This document shows, one piece after another, positions 23,619 to 34,698 of a stretch of 64,000 nt of DNA (position 1 is its first letter; each line of letters opens with the position of its first letter). The notes below the pieces were generated by a model. It ran no database searches. It saw only the letters and a program-made list of their open reading frames with translations, and had not been told where the DNA came from. Origin of the DNA: Amoeboaphelidium protococcarum (Eukaryota; Aphelidiomycota; Aphelidea); NCBI GenBank assembly GCA_023515745.1, contig JALECJ010000255.1, positions 1,994,001 to 2,058,000 of the forward strand, given 5' to 3'. Made by a program: the position numbers and the translations under genes.

Positions 23619-25391
23619 TCAGTACACTCCAATCTGGTATAAACAAGTAAATTCGGGATTCCCATGATTGGATCTTATTCTTAACTGTAAGGCATCAAAC
23701 GGTGACGCGTTAGACACTTAAATAGACGCAGATTAAGAACTAGACGCATTAAATGTCAACAGTCCTAAATACTCTGCTTATGCCGTAGATACATTGGAAT
23801 CAATATCATCGTTTACAGAGTAAGAACTCTAATTACCATAAGTTGACGAGAATCCTTAATACAAGTATTCCAAATGCGATGATTTTTAGTATGACAATGA
23901 TCCAGCGCTTGAAGGCTGCGACATTGCCCAGATCTCAATCTCTTTAGGTGCATCTGCCATCCATTGATCAGTTAAGCCTCGTTAATGCCTGTATTCAATA
24001 CGCTTAATGATCGTTGACTTGGCAAGCTTAAACGTCAAGAATCCATAATCACGTTTAAAGCACCAACATTTTCCCATTTGCAGATCATTAGCATTTTCAA
24101 GCACAACTTCAGGTGGAAAATTCTTAACGCTACTACTTACACCACTGATTTAAAATAATCTGAATGGACTTAAAGTAAAGTACTTGGATCCAGATTATGA
24201 TATCCAATTCCAAATCTGAGACAATTTGAAATCATTCTACAACTAATCCTGTGGCTTTGAATGCAAATCTCTAACGTAAACTTTGCTAGTCATTCCGGCA
24301 TAGCGAATTACCTTAGCACCAGCAAATCTACTAGCATAATTTACATCATTATTATTACTCGAGTCTGGCTGAGTAAGACAACCACCTTTCAATTCTTATT
24401 GCAACAGCTGCTGAGACTCTTCCTACTATCGCATTTAGACTTCAACCAAATTCAATCTTTCTATAACTTGAGATAATGATTAATTCAACCGATTTTCTTA
24501 CATATACCATTAATCATAAAGGTCTTGCTTTAGCTTATTGGTAGAATCCTCTATGAATGAATAAACATTTTACAATTAGCCTTAAAGTTTTGAAATTTGA
24601 GGATTAATTAAATCTACTACGGGCGTTTTAACAGCTGCATCAATTGTGAGATCAGAGGGTAGCATCAATTGCCTGTATAAATATAGTATCATAATTAGAG
24701 ACAGGAAACTCCATCTAAGAATGGGATAATATGATAGCATAGCCCAGCACTGCTTCATCAGATACATAATCAACTTAAGCAAGTAATCTGATACAGTATA
24801 AGCAAGGGATCCAACAGAAATTTTAGCACTACTCGATATGTCTTCATCATTATTAGCACTTTATACAACACTATTATTTCTGTTGCTAGAACTGCTTTCT
24901 TGCGAAGATGAATTGCTTTAAGACAACAAACTGGTTGAGGATTGAGAGGACTTTGAAAGACTTCTTGTAACTCTTCTTTATTGCTAAAGATTAAACGCAT
25001 TATTATTATCAGCAGCATTAAGCGCATTTTAAGAACGCATGACAGATGTTCGAGTAGATGGAGAGGGAAGTGAGCGCACCAAACTAGCAGGGAACATTGA
25101 CACTGGAGTAGATGGCTAGATGGCAAAGGAGTTGAGGTTCCATTGATCACCACCAGCGGATGATGACTGCATTGACATTGTGGATAATGTAGACATTGGA
25201 GATTAAGGCGGCCGCTGTGGAAGAGTGGCATCATTTTCATGAACTGTATCCAACTGCAATGAGGTACGCCTAGTAGAACGTCTCCTGTAACTATCATAAG
25301 TAGAAGATTTCCGTGCAGGTGTAGTATCAATAGACTTTCCATCCCTCAACTCCATTTCATTCAACTTTAACGGAGAACTTCGTAAAATCAT
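23619..25391 (-). CDS. SUN-domain nuclear envelope protein
   Basis: A 590-residue single-exon frame, ATG 25391 to TGA 23619. The nucleoplasmic N-terminus is Ser/Thr/Gln-rich with RRRSTRRTSL. Hydrophobic helices follow (LLKLIMYLMKQCWAMLSYY, WSFLSLIMILYLY), then a coiled coil rich in Leu/Gln. The SUN domain starts with PPEVVLENANDLQMGKCWCF and continues FLTFKLAKSTIIKRIEYRH and ending YQIGVY. Family role: inner nuclear membrane half of the LINC complex, binding KASH peptides. Residues 10-18 read LNEMELRDG, also found in the unrelated protein at 32472-33080 (see findings). A plus-strand frame at 24261-24476 is a shadow. Confidence 0.93.
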
Positions 25392-25831
25392 ATTTATACT
25401 CAATCTGAATACTCTTTTATTATACTTTAACAAATACAATACAGATCAATTACTAAAGAATAATAAAGCTAGTTGAATATTATGATCCTCCTTTCAATAT
25501 GAAGTCTAGAAGAAGAAACAGAAGAAAGAAACAATTAAATCTCGATCAACAAACGGTTTCGTTTCACAATTTGCTTCTAACTGATAATCCGCTTTCTTGA
25601 ATGGAACTTTTATCGCGTTGTCATTCGATTCAATTAATGTTTCGTGTAGGGAACGCTTAGTAAACGGGCTTTAAGTTGCCGCCCGTGAGAAATTGAATAT
25701 AATGTTCTTGCAAGCTATGCATCTTCACAATGTAGAAAAACTTGGACACATTTTGATATCTTTATGTTCTCATGATTACTGCTATAAATTTTAATAATGT
25801 TCCAAGTGGTAGAGAGTATGATAAATCATGA
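25392..25831. other. intergenic, SUN gene promoter
   Basis: AT-rich, no gene seen. A purine-rich tract with AGAAGAAAC repeats lies near 25505-25530 and TCGCGTTG near 25613. The right part merges into the unresolved gene that follows. Confidence 0.4.
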
Positions 25832-26626
25832 AAACATATAGCATTCATAACTAATAGTAACGAGATACAATCTATTGGTAAATCACTCTTCGCCTATCAT
25901 GGATTTAAAGTTGTTGGGCAATTCCAAGCCGACGCGTTGAGCAGAGAGTTTAATCTTGTGAAGTTCTGTAGCATTGGTCGTGGGATGGTATTTCTATTGC
26001 AGTTCATGATACTCTCTATTAGATTTCAGGAATAGATGGAGGTTTACTAGCGCGTTCTCTTATTAGCCATTCAGCGACGACATTAATCTCTCGACAGATT
26101 TTGACGCGTACTACAATACAACTCATCAGATAAGACATGTATGCTCGAATTTATTATGAGCACTTACTTTAGACTTTGCAAGCTCTTATCGAATTAAGTT
26201 TTAAATTACCAGAGTCATTATTTACTCGCTGTGGATTTACTATGTTATAAAATGCTGGTTAGTTGGGATGAAAGAATCGAAAAAGAGATACAGATCTCGT
26301 TGATGAATGATTTGATTGATCGGAGTATCTCTATCTTATGGTAAAGGAATTTAATGCTGATCACTTTCAAGAGTCTTTTTGATATTTTTGAGCTAAGCAT
26401 ACAGCTCCATGACATTTGTAAATCTTCGGGCTTAAGTTTGCATGGGGGAATATGTCGCTGAGTCAATATTGATTATGTTATAGATGGGTGCTGGTGGTTC
26501 CCCTTTGAACTTATATAATTTGCCGATTCATATCAAGACATCTTTGATAAGGAACGAATAAGTTTATGGACAGAGACAAGTCATGGTGACGGTAGGTGTT
26601 GTCAACTATAGCTAGTCAAACAGTGA
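25832..26626 (+). pseudogene. unresolved gene: one frame with two in-frame TGA codons
   Basis: One reading frame runs 25832-26626 with only two TGA (26102 and 26459). The three pieces look like one protein: FKVVGQFQADALSREFNLVKF, then LLAVDLLCYKMLVSWDERIEK and RNLMLITFKSLFDIFELSIQL, then VIDGCWWFPFELIQFADSYQDIF. Either short GT-AG introns remove the TGAs (for example a possible 30-nt intron at 26454-26483) or the gene is decaying. No ATG begins the frame cleanly. The sequence is helical with no recognised domain. It lies just upstream of the duplicated FAS1 unit, in an element-rich stretch. Confidence 0.4.
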
Positions 26627-26678
26627 CACGGCGTTAATCATTGGTGCGATTCGAGTCTGGCTCTATAAATTCGTGCAT

Positions 26679-27993
26679 CTATCAGACTTCCTCTTTTCAT
26701 GATACAAATATACAATTTACCGATATATACTACGCTATCTATCTACAGTATCATGCAATATTACTCTGCACTATTCTGCCTTGTGGCCGCTCTGTCTAGC
26801 AATGCTTTGCTGTACAAAAGACAAGCGAGTGAAGTTGGCGATCAGTCTATATATCACGTGATGTTGAACATCTAGTCTGGATCTGGTGAACTGAGACAGA
26901 CTGTGAATAATATTCAAAAACTTCCATAGTTCCGTAATGTTCTGAATGGTAATGGCTCTGAGATCCAAGGAGATGCTGTCAATAGCCAGATCACCTTTTT
27001 TGCTCCCATTAATGACGCGTATAGTAAACTACCTCAATAGCTGGTGCAACTGCTGAATCAAACCAACTCCTCTGTCGTTGTACCTAATCCGAGAAATATC
27101 AATGAGATAAAAACTGCATACAACGTACTGTTAGGATTGTACAGTTATCACACACTGAATAGCAGTTATGATCTGAGTGCGAATTTGACTACTTCGGCTA
27201 ATCAGAATGTCACCGCTGAGACTCTGCTATCTCCTCTGAACGCGACTATTTGGCGTGGATCTGCAGTCTCGCCTGTACCGTTCTCTCCCGGGTAGTCTAC
27301 TTACAATTAGTCTCAAGTCGTTCAGAGTGCACGTTCGCCAGTCTTGGATACCGGCGTTGGATTACACTACAATGAGCTGAATATCACGACTGGCTTCAGT
27401 TGTAGTAATGGCTACCTGTATCTCGTCGATGGTATTACCAGTCCTCTGTGGTTTGTGAATATTTCTCTATCTGATCTACCTGCTCTCACCCCACTGCCGC
27501 GTCTGATTAATATCTTTTCCAAAAAGTGAGCTGCTCTTACTTGAATACTATGCTCTGGTGAATGGCAAGTAGTTTGCATACATCTCAATGATTCAGATTG
27601 TTTCAATAAATTTAAATTGCATTCAAATCAAGATTTCATTCGTTTCACTTGTTGTTTCAATCCATCTCTCTTTCTCTTATCTCAACATCACCATCAAAAG
27701 TAATACTAAAAACACATCAAAATGGATACTTCACGCGTTGAGAATGAGATTATGAACTATAAAAAAGCTTTCATTGACAATGAAATGACTTCAATGGTTG
27801 AATTGAAGGAAGAGTTTCAAGTATAGTCAGAATAACAACGCAAATCATTCAATTCTATACTGTAAGTTTCAACTCTGCTTGATAACACGTTGATTTTTAA
27901 ATGTTTAGATCCGAAGCAAAAAGCCAAGACATGGAACTGATATCAAAGGAGCAAGAATTCACGGAGAAAGTTCTGTAAAAGTTGTATCAAATA
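26679..27993. repeat. segmental duplication, copy 1
   Basis: About 1.3 kb nearly identical to 30823-32141, offset about 4144 bp, holding a FAS1 gene and the 5' part of a coiled-coil gene. Similarity starts at the string ATCA..ACTTCCTCTTTTCATG and stops abruptly within exon 2 of the second gene, after the codons for LYQI. Differences are mostly synonymous. The 2.8 kb between copies carries unrelated degenerate sequence. Confidence 0.9.
26753..27529 (+). CDS. secreted fasciclin-like (FAS1) protein, copy 1
   Basis: 258 residues, ATG 26753 to TGA 27527-27529. A signal peptide (MQYYSALFCLVAALSSNA) precedes one FAS1-like domain: QITFFAPINDAYSKLP is the family's H1-type motif (TVFAPTNDAF), and SNGYLYLVDGI matches the H2-type end (GvvHvID). 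FAS1 domains mediate adhesion to matrix, membranes or other cells. Several NxT/NxS sites suggest N-glycosylation. There is no anchor at the C-terminus (ends NIFSKK), so it is probably released. It pairs with copy 2 at 30897-31673; codon differences between them show CAG in one where the other has TAG or TAA. Confidence 0.85.
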
Positions 27994-28089
27994 TTAAACA
28001 CGGCGCGCACCCGCGAGTGGGCGTTCATGCCGTCTCGAACCGCTTTGTCCTTGATAAAATATATGCCATCATCGCCGGAAATGAACTGA
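27722..28089 (+). pseudogene. truncated copy of the coiled-coil gene at 31869-32400
   Basis: Exons 27722-27861 and 27909-28089 with a 47-nt intron. The first 75 or so codons copy the intact gene (MDTSRVENEIMNYKKAFIDN), but after LYQI the sequence is replaced by unrelated bases. The open frame then continues for about 31 codons (LNTARTREWAF to SSPEMN) to TGA 28087-28089. The chimeric ORF has 106 codons. The duplication endpoint therefore broke this copy. Whether the chimera is expressed cannot be told. The new tail is richer in GC (GGCGCGCACCCGCGAG) than its surroundings. Confidence 0.75.
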
Positions 28090-28746
28090 AACGTTGAGGC
28101 CACCTAATGAGTTATGAAGTGGAGCAGTTGAACTCTTGGTAGATTTTGAGAACATTATTATACTAATATTTTAACCGCAAATAGCACATATCAGCCGAGC
28201 TTATCTGTAATTTTGGTTAGAGTGCTGCGAAACAATTATACTGTATAACTTTAATTTAAAGATTATCGGCAATTTAAGGAGGCGGCCTTATCGAGGTGAG
28301 GAGTATTGGTAATTTGTGAAGTCCTTTGACCGAATTCATATTTCAAATGTATAAACGCAGAATCGATATACGATGCAATCTCGACGCATATATGACCATT
28401 ATTACGAATTCTCTCTGGTTTAATCGTCGCGGAGCGTATCCACACCTATTGAGCGTTGAATAGACTGAGATCATCGCAGAATTATATCATGATTTAAGTT
28501 CAAGATCCGTTATCATTATGAGCATCCACCACTAGGTTCGACAAACTCTAAACGCCATACTGATAATCGCAATCACGCTTAGTTTAAATAGAGTGCGAGT
28601 ATTTAACATCCTGTTTTACGTTCTTTAATATCAACTTTCCTGACTGCGCATAATCACACCATTTCTCTTCAGCTTTTGAAACTATGAACCAGCCAAAATA
28701 GAAATCGTTCGTTCGCGCTTTAAAAGGATGAAGATGGTCAAGCAGA
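28090..28746. other. no gene identified
   Basis: Frames on both strands are short. The first 80 bp continue the GC-rich block that follows the duplication breakpoint; the rest is AT-rich. Origin is unknown. Confidence 0.3.
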
Positions 28747-29190
28747 TCAGTGCCAATTTATGCAGGCTTTGCGAAATATTTCTTGGTTGTGTTGTTACCG
28801 TTTCTTGGCAGTATGTATATGCAAGTTGATTGTCATAATGAAATTTAAGAGAATAAGAGACCACTAAATTTTATGGTTTGATACTGAATTGGACATAATG
28901 ACGCGTAATGCTTTTACCCGTTACCACCTAAATTCCTTGACTTGATGAGGTTTCCCAAAAAGTTATGATGTAATCTCAACCGCTTATACAGTCTGCTTCA
29001 CAGATATAATCTATATTTGTAGCCAAAAAGATATTAAATGAATAACTAGTATGCATCCATTCCTTTTTTGTACTATGCCAAGTCGTTTTTTAGCAGAATC
29101 CGCTAAAACTTCGGCTGAATCAAAGGTCAAGTCGTTCCAAATCTCCAAAACTTACTCGATTAGCTGCCACTTACTGTCATTCCGTCGTGC
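28747..29190 (-). pseudogene. probable Tc1/mariner transposase relic (C-terminal part)
   Basis: A minus frame, open from a TGA at 29191-29193 to TGA 28747, reads SKWQLIEQVLEIWNDL, LADSAKKRLGIVQKRNG. This fits the C-terminal end of Tc1-type transposases (LWxxIqxxWndlp..lvdSmpkRlxaVikakGg). The frame upstream contains TGAs, and no intact DDE catalytic region was found, so this is a remnant. Alternative: a chance match to a decayed host gene. Confidence 0.45.
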
Positions 29191-29526
29191 TCAAGAAGTA
29201 AAAGTGTATCATGTCTCATCTACCTGAAGGATCCATGAAGTCTTGAAAGGCTGCTCATGGCTTTTAAAGTATTCGCAAATATGTTCCGTGAAAACTCTCA
29301 CATTTAAGCCCATTTTGCCTTTGGTTAGAAAAAAGAAGGATACAAATGCACAATGACAAGTTGTTGGTCGTCATACGCGTGTGCCACTGTTTAAGAAGCG
29401 TAGACGTGCCACACTCCGTGTTGTATGTCAACTGAAAGATTGAAGTAAAAATGAGTGTCAAATTAGTAATGAATGGATTAAATTATTACATATCAGAGAG
29501 GAACCTAAATTTCTTTTGTTAACTCC

Positions 29527-30318
29527 TGACCTATTGTCTTTACTGTCCTATACAGATAATTTTAGTAAAGCAAAGTCTGCTGCCAAATACATATCAGAGT
29601 GTGTCACCTCTTTGTCCTCGTAATCAAAGTAGACTTTCACACCTTTCTGTCTCAGAACATTCAGAAATGCTTAATTATCCGGAGCAGATATCGACAAACG
29701 ACTCGTCCTCTGCATAAATACTCTCTTCAGACTTGGGAAGTTCCAGCGAAGAATTTAGCAACTGCCTCCACACATTGATATCTGTTATACAAGGATACCA
29801 TCAACAAGGAATTACTCTCCAGTCCGCGCTTTTGACGAATATGTTATAAATATTAAAACGCCGTCACCAAAGTTTCTTTGTATTGAGTCTGTCTAGTAGG
29901 CAAGCTACTGCGCATCCAGTTGACATCTTTCACTTGGCTATCAACTACAGTATCATGGCCGGATACTATACAGTGAGAAAGGCCCAGAGACACTTTGCCA
30001 GTAATATTCGGGCAGAAGGAACTTATGTCCATCTTTCTGACAGAAGTCTCCCACAATTTAACCGTAATTAATTTCCATTCTAGTAACAGCTCGTTGAAAG
30101 CGCCTTTTGCTAGGCCAGAAAAAAAGAAACCATTAGCTGTCTCCCTTGATGCAAATACTGATCATCACCTACGTCCAATCGACATCGATCTCTTGTATAT
30201 CTACATCTTCCAATTTTTCTAATCGTTCGAGCAAAGGCGGTAGCGAGGACCACCCAGACTCATAGCATCTTGGGCACTTTGACGGATCTGGAACAAACTT
30301 GCAAAATTTAGAAAACAT
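29527..30318 (-). pseudogene. unresolved minus-strand gene or relic with CPRC motif
   Basis: From ATG 30318 the frame reads SKFCKFVPDPSKCPRCYESG, with a paired-Cys motif, then a GT-AG intron of 63 nt at 30110-30172 and KRRFQRAVTRMEINYGQIVG. Further pieces lie in other frames (SGHDTVVDSQVKDVNW; LRQKGVKVYFDYEDKEVTHS; MYLAADFALLKL), which would need more introns or frameshifts. KVYFDYEDKE...DMYLAAD resembles the end of a NYN/PIN-type nuclease domain, but this is a weak guess. It is more likely a real multi-exon gene or one in decay than noise. Exact structure is not resolved. Confidence 0.35.
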
Positions 30319-30822
30319 TTTATGAATGCTTTACGCCTTGTATCTACAGAGCTAAAATTCTCCGCAAGTAGATTTTTGACAAATGTCAAATCAAACCAGT
30401 TCGATAGAAAGAGAGGGAGAGAGCTAGCGTATTCGATATTTTATCGCCTTCTCCCACCAAACAGCATTTTTTGTTTCAATCAAGCAACGCATAGTACGGA
30501 CTTCTAAAACTCTACCTACACCTATTTCTAAATTAGTTATGGAATGACAGTCGAAGCGTCCAGCAATTTTCTCATGGAAACGAAACTTCCGCACATTATC
30601 GGGCATTAAAGTCGCCAGCCCTGTTTAAACGATCTAAATTCCCATAATCTCTGTATAAGACTTAATATTGATAACATATATTAGCAAGGTATATGCAGTC
30701 AGTATAGAGAAAATTGTAATAATAAACTCACGATACATAGCAGAACGAAGTGAAGAAAACTTGATGAACAGCGCATGTAACCAGACAAGTTCAAGAAAAC
30801 ATTCAACGACATTGTTTGATGG
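30319..30822. other. no gene identified; overlapping short frames
   Basis: Plus frame 30322-30507 and minus frame 30424-30606 overlap, and neither is convincing. The minus one (RKFRFHEKIAGRFDCHS) could be an exon of the upstream minus-strand unit. The right end joins the start of duplication copy 2. Confidence 0.3.
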
Positions 30823-32141
30823 CTATCATACTTCCTCTTTTCATGATACAAATATACAATTTACCGACATATACTACGCTATCTATCTACAGTATCATGC
30901 AATATTACTCTGCACTATTCTGCCTTGTGGCCGCTCTGTCTAGCAATGCTTTGCTGTACAAGAGGCAAGCAAGCGAAATTGGAGATTAATCCATATACTA
31001 AGTCATGTAAAACATCTAGTCTGGATCTGGTGAACTGAGACAGACTGTGAATAATATTCAAAAACTTCCATAGTTCCGCAATGTTCTGAATGGTAATGGC
31101 TCTGAGATCCAAGGAGATGTTGTCAATAGTCAAATCACCTTCTTTGCCCCCATTAATGACGCGTATAGTAAACTACCTCAACAGCTGGTGCAACTGCTAA
31201 ACCAAACCAACTCCTCTGTAGTTGTTCCTAATCCGAGAAATATCAACGAGATAAGAACTTCATACAACGTACTGTTAGGATTGTACAGTTATCACACACT
31301 GAACAGCAGTTACGATCTGAGTGCAAATTTGACTACTTCGGCTAATCAGAATGTCACCGCTGAGACTCTGCTATCTCCTCTGAACGCGACCATTTGGCGT
31401 GGATCTGCAGTCTCGCCTGTACCGTTCTCTCCTGGGTAGTCTACTTACAATTAGTCTCAAGTCGTTCAGAGCGCACGTTCGCCAGTCTTGGATACCGGCG
31501 TTGGATTGCACTACAATGAGCTGAATGTCACAACTGGCTTCAGTTGCAGTAATGGCTACCTGTATCTCGTCGATGGCATCACCAGTCCTCTGTGGTTTGT
31601 GAATATCTCTCTATCTGATCTACCTGCTCTCACCCCACTGCCGCGTCTGATCAATATCTTTTCCAAAAAGTGAGCTGCTCTTATTTTGAATACTATGCTC
31701 TGGTGAATGGCAATTAGTTTGCATACATCTCAATGATTCAGATTGTTTCAATAAATTTAAATTGCATTCAAATCAAAAACTTTATTCGTTTCACTTGTTG
31801 TTTCAATCATTCTCTCTCTCTCTTATCTCAACATCACCATCAAAAAGTTATACTAAAAACACATCATAATGGATACTTCACGCGTTGAGAATGAGATTAT
31901 GAACTATAAAAAAGCTTTCATTGACAATGAAATGACTTCAATGGTTAATTTGAAAGAAGAGTTTCAAGGCTAGTCAGTACAACAACGCAAATCATTCAAT
32001 TCTACACTGTAAGTTTCAACTCTGCTTGATAAACACGTTGATTCTCAAATGTTTAGATCCAAAGCAAAAAGCCAAGACATGGAACTGTTATTGAAGGAGC
32101 AAGAATTCACGGAGAAAGTTCTGATAAAGTTGTACCAAATA
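30823..32141. repeat. segmental duplication, copy 2
   Basis: Counterpart of 26679-27993. Here the second gene continues intact beyond the homology end, so this copy probably represents the ancestral arrangement and copy 1 the derived, truncated one. The homologous part includes the FAS1 gene, the spacer and exon 1 to mid exon 2 of the coiled-coil gene. Confidence 0.9.
30897..31673 (+). CDS. secreted fasciclin-like (FAS1) protein, copy 2
   Basis: 258 residues, same length and architecture as copy 1: signal peptide, FAS1 motifs QITFFAPINDAYSKLP and SNGYLYLVDGI, Lys-ending C-terminus, TGA 31671-31673. Most differences from copy 1 are synonymous. The most diverged bit is residues 26-42 just after the signal peptide, where copy 2 uses TAA three times; at the first the sister gene has CAG (Gln), and the others pair with His and Leu codons. 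Near 31183 copy 2 has CAG where copy 1 has TAG. The two therefore document the altered code internally. Both genes look intact. Confidence 0.87.
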
Positions 32142-32400
32142 CGTGAAAAGCTTCATCATAATGTCATGAGTATCACTGGTCAGTTTCAACAAGATTACAA
32201 CGAGATGCAAGTTTGGTTTCAGAATTATTTGATCTCTGTTGAAACGAATGGTAAGATTATTGTATTATTCTAATATTTATCACTAGACTTTCTGTATTGG
32301 TGTAGAAAAGATGGTGCGCAAGTAAACTCACTAATTGATGTTGGAGTTGGCCTAGGAGAAGGCTCAAATGGTGAAACAATTAAAAGCTGCTTGTAGGTGA
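31869..32400 (+). CDS. small coiled-coil protein, unknown family
   Basis: Three exons: 31869-32008, 32057-32250, 32306-32400 (introns 48 and 55 nt, GT-AG, phases 2 and 1), 142 residues. The protein is almost wholly helical with heptads (MVNLKEEFQGQSVQQRKSF, MELLLKEQEFTEKVLIKLYQ, TGQFQQDYNEMQVWFQNYL, LMLELAQEKAQMVKQLKAAC). Starts MDTSRVENEIMNYKKAF. It could be a subunit of a kinetochore, tether or cytoskeletal complex, but no family is recognised. A broken paralogue lies at 27722-28089. Confidence 0.65.
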
Positions 32401-32471
32401 GAATCTGTATCAAAAGGCGATAATGACATGAATCAAATCAGAATCAGTAAATTTCAATCATAAACAGGCTA

Positions 32472-33080
32472 TCACAATTTCAATTCCCCGTGTAATCCAA
32501 TAGTTTACGCATCGATCAGCTCCATGTCAAACTCGCCGCTCAAATGTCTCTTCTCAGTTGATAGGGGAAGCTACTTTTCAGGCGACTGAGGGGTCGAGAA
32601 CGGGAAACCAGTTGCAGTGTGAGAGGTGTTCATAGGTGTCATTGACACGCGCTATGGATTCGTAGACTATGGCTGCTACTACTATTACTAACCAGCATGT
32701 TGCTAACCTTGCAATTAACTTTGATAGTACTGCACAGGAGACTACAAGTCTACAGCGGAATCTCCCTGAGCTTCCATTTCATTACAGTAATCATCAGCAC
32801 CGTCATCATAACTAGGCTCGACTTGCATACTTTCTTGTGCGTCGTATTCTTTCAATACAGAAGATGAACCACCGGAGGATTTTCTACCACCAGAACTCTT
32901 TTACTTTTTCTTCTGCTCAGACAATGAGAGGAGATGCTCAGGATTGGTATCCAGCACGGCACCATCACGAAGCTCCATCTCATTCAAATGTTGTTTCACA
33001 TCAGTTTTGATTTCATTAACCAAGTCGTTTAGTAGACCGGCGACTTGTGCAGGGTAATTAGCAATATCACGGTTCTCCAT
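32472..33080 (-). CDS. acidic Gln/Ser-rich protein with LNEMELRDG motif
   Basis: A 202-residue single-exon frame, ATG 33080 to TGA 32472. The first 45 residues are helical (YPAQVAGLLNDLVNEIKTDV) and lead into LNEMELRDGAVLDTNPEHL. A basic patch (SEQKKKQKSSGGRKSSGG), an acidic stretch (SYDDGADDY), a poly-Gln run made mostly of TAG/TAA codons and a Thr/Pro/Ser-rich C-terminus follow. The LNEMELRDGxxxDT string is shared with the SUN protein at 23619-25391. It looks like a nuclear adaptor, but this is inference. Family unknown. Confidence 0.6.
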
Positions 33081-33267
33081 TTTTAAAACTTTACAACTCA
33101 ATTCTTTTGATAAGACTTTGTGTGAAAAGAGAAGTGGTTAATGGTAGTGACACATTTCAGTGTGTGTAATACAGTGAATACAACAATTGCGTCTTTGGTG
33201 ATTCACTGAAACGCGCTTTCTCAAAACTTTGTGTGATCGCTTAAACTGAGAAACATCAAAGCCAAAA

Positions 33268-34698
33268 ATGTCCATGGAGGATGACTATGATTGCAAGAAC
33301 GATAGTGACGTGGGTCGATCACTATACGCTAAAAAGAATTACAGTGTAGGTGATCAAGTTTTAGCAGATTATCCTCTTACGCAGTGGAAAGTATCATGTG
33401 ATGATGCATCTTGTCGGATTATCAATTTTGCCAATGTGAGATCTCGTCTTGAACAATCTTCATATCGTGATGATTCTGATTTATTGATATCGACTATTTT
33501 GGCTTTTAATGAATTGTAAGAGTGTCTATACAGTGCACTTGATGGTAAGCTTTGATATGCAGTTTAAATAGCATGTGCAACATCATTACTGTGATTCTAT
33601 GTAGATTTTGCGTTGCCCAACCTTCCATCTGATATCACTCGCGTCAATGAAATGGTTGAAATTATCAATGATATCTCGTAGATGGTCTTTTAGAGCAAGT
33701 CTTAAAGGTTCAAGTAATACCTGGTAAAGTTTATGCTAATATGCTACACAAATGCTCATTAAATTGTACGCGATGGTGTTGTAAATTGCGCACTTTTCCC
33801 ACTTGCGTCTAAAATGGCTCATTCATGCTCTCCCAATACCGTGTTTACTATTAATCATTTAAAGTAACAGGATGGTTAGGACAGTTTACGCATTCAATTT
33901 ACTGCGACCCGTGAAATTAAGACTGCTGATCTTCTGTCTTGTTCATACTTGAGCGAGCTAGATCTCTTACTTCCCTCAGTGATGAGGCGTGAACGATTGC
34001 TGGCTATCAAGTATTTCGTCTGTTAATGCCAAATATGCAAGGCGGAGTCAGAGTAAATAGTTTAAGCTTATCATGATGATATTGTAGATTCTGTGTATGA
34101 TGCATTTAGATTGTGTGATGACGAATCTGATATTATCAAGTGGTCCTCTAAGGCCGTACCTTCTGCTATGGAGTGTGTCCGGTGGCTTATTGTGGCACAT
34201 CAATACGGGTCTCTAGTGCACGCTTTGCCAGTTTTTGAAAATGTTCAGTAAGCTTTCTACTAGAAAGCTATTTTGGCTTCCTTGCTGTTCTATTATCATT
34301 TAATATTGTAAAGACGAGAAATCCACCCAGTTCTTGTTGGCAAGTTACTCCTACTTGGCTTCCCTCTATTGAAGTGTATTCCTCTCGCGTCCATGATTGA
34401 TTATTAAAGATACTTTTACGTGTCAGATGGTAATGGTGATGATGACCTCTGTGACACTCGCACTTTCTCATCAAATTCCGATTTTAAAGTTGAGTTAGTG
34501 CCACAAGCTCTATGCGGAGATTTGAAAGCTTTGAAAACGATATAATGGAAGGAGATTGAATATCTAATAGCACTTGTTTTACACTAGACTGGTGGTTGGG
34601 ATTGTCTAAAGTTGTTCTTCAAGACGCGTCTCTGTAAACAAGTTGACTACCAGGGTGATCTTCTCTATCTCAAAAGTCTGAAATAGCGTTTGAATTGA
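33268..34698 (+). CDS. SET-domain protein, SMYD-like
   Basis: Exons 33268-33544 and 33605-34698 with a 60-nt intron, 456 residues. N-terminal SET half: GRSLYAKKNYSVGDQVLADYP. Then LFPLASKMAHSCSPNTVFTI is the NHSCxPN motif, ATREIKTADLLSCSYL gives the G/S-Y turn, and RRERLLAIKYFVCQCQIC the post-SET Cys cluster. The C-terminal half is helical, as in SMYD proteins. There is no obvious MYND zinc finger between the SET halves. Probable protein lysine methyltransferase using S-adenosylmethionine; substrate is unknown. GAAACGCGC lies at 33208-33216, about 55 bp upstream of the ATG. Confidence 0.85.

Noticed and set aside
24261-24476. 71-codon plus frame with Ile-rich segment
   Set aside because: Antisense to the SUN-domain coding sequence, which is secure.
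25989-26003. Possible 15-nt intron GTATT...GCAG as in Stentor
   Set aside because: It is in phase and does not remove a stop, so nothing requires it to be an intron.
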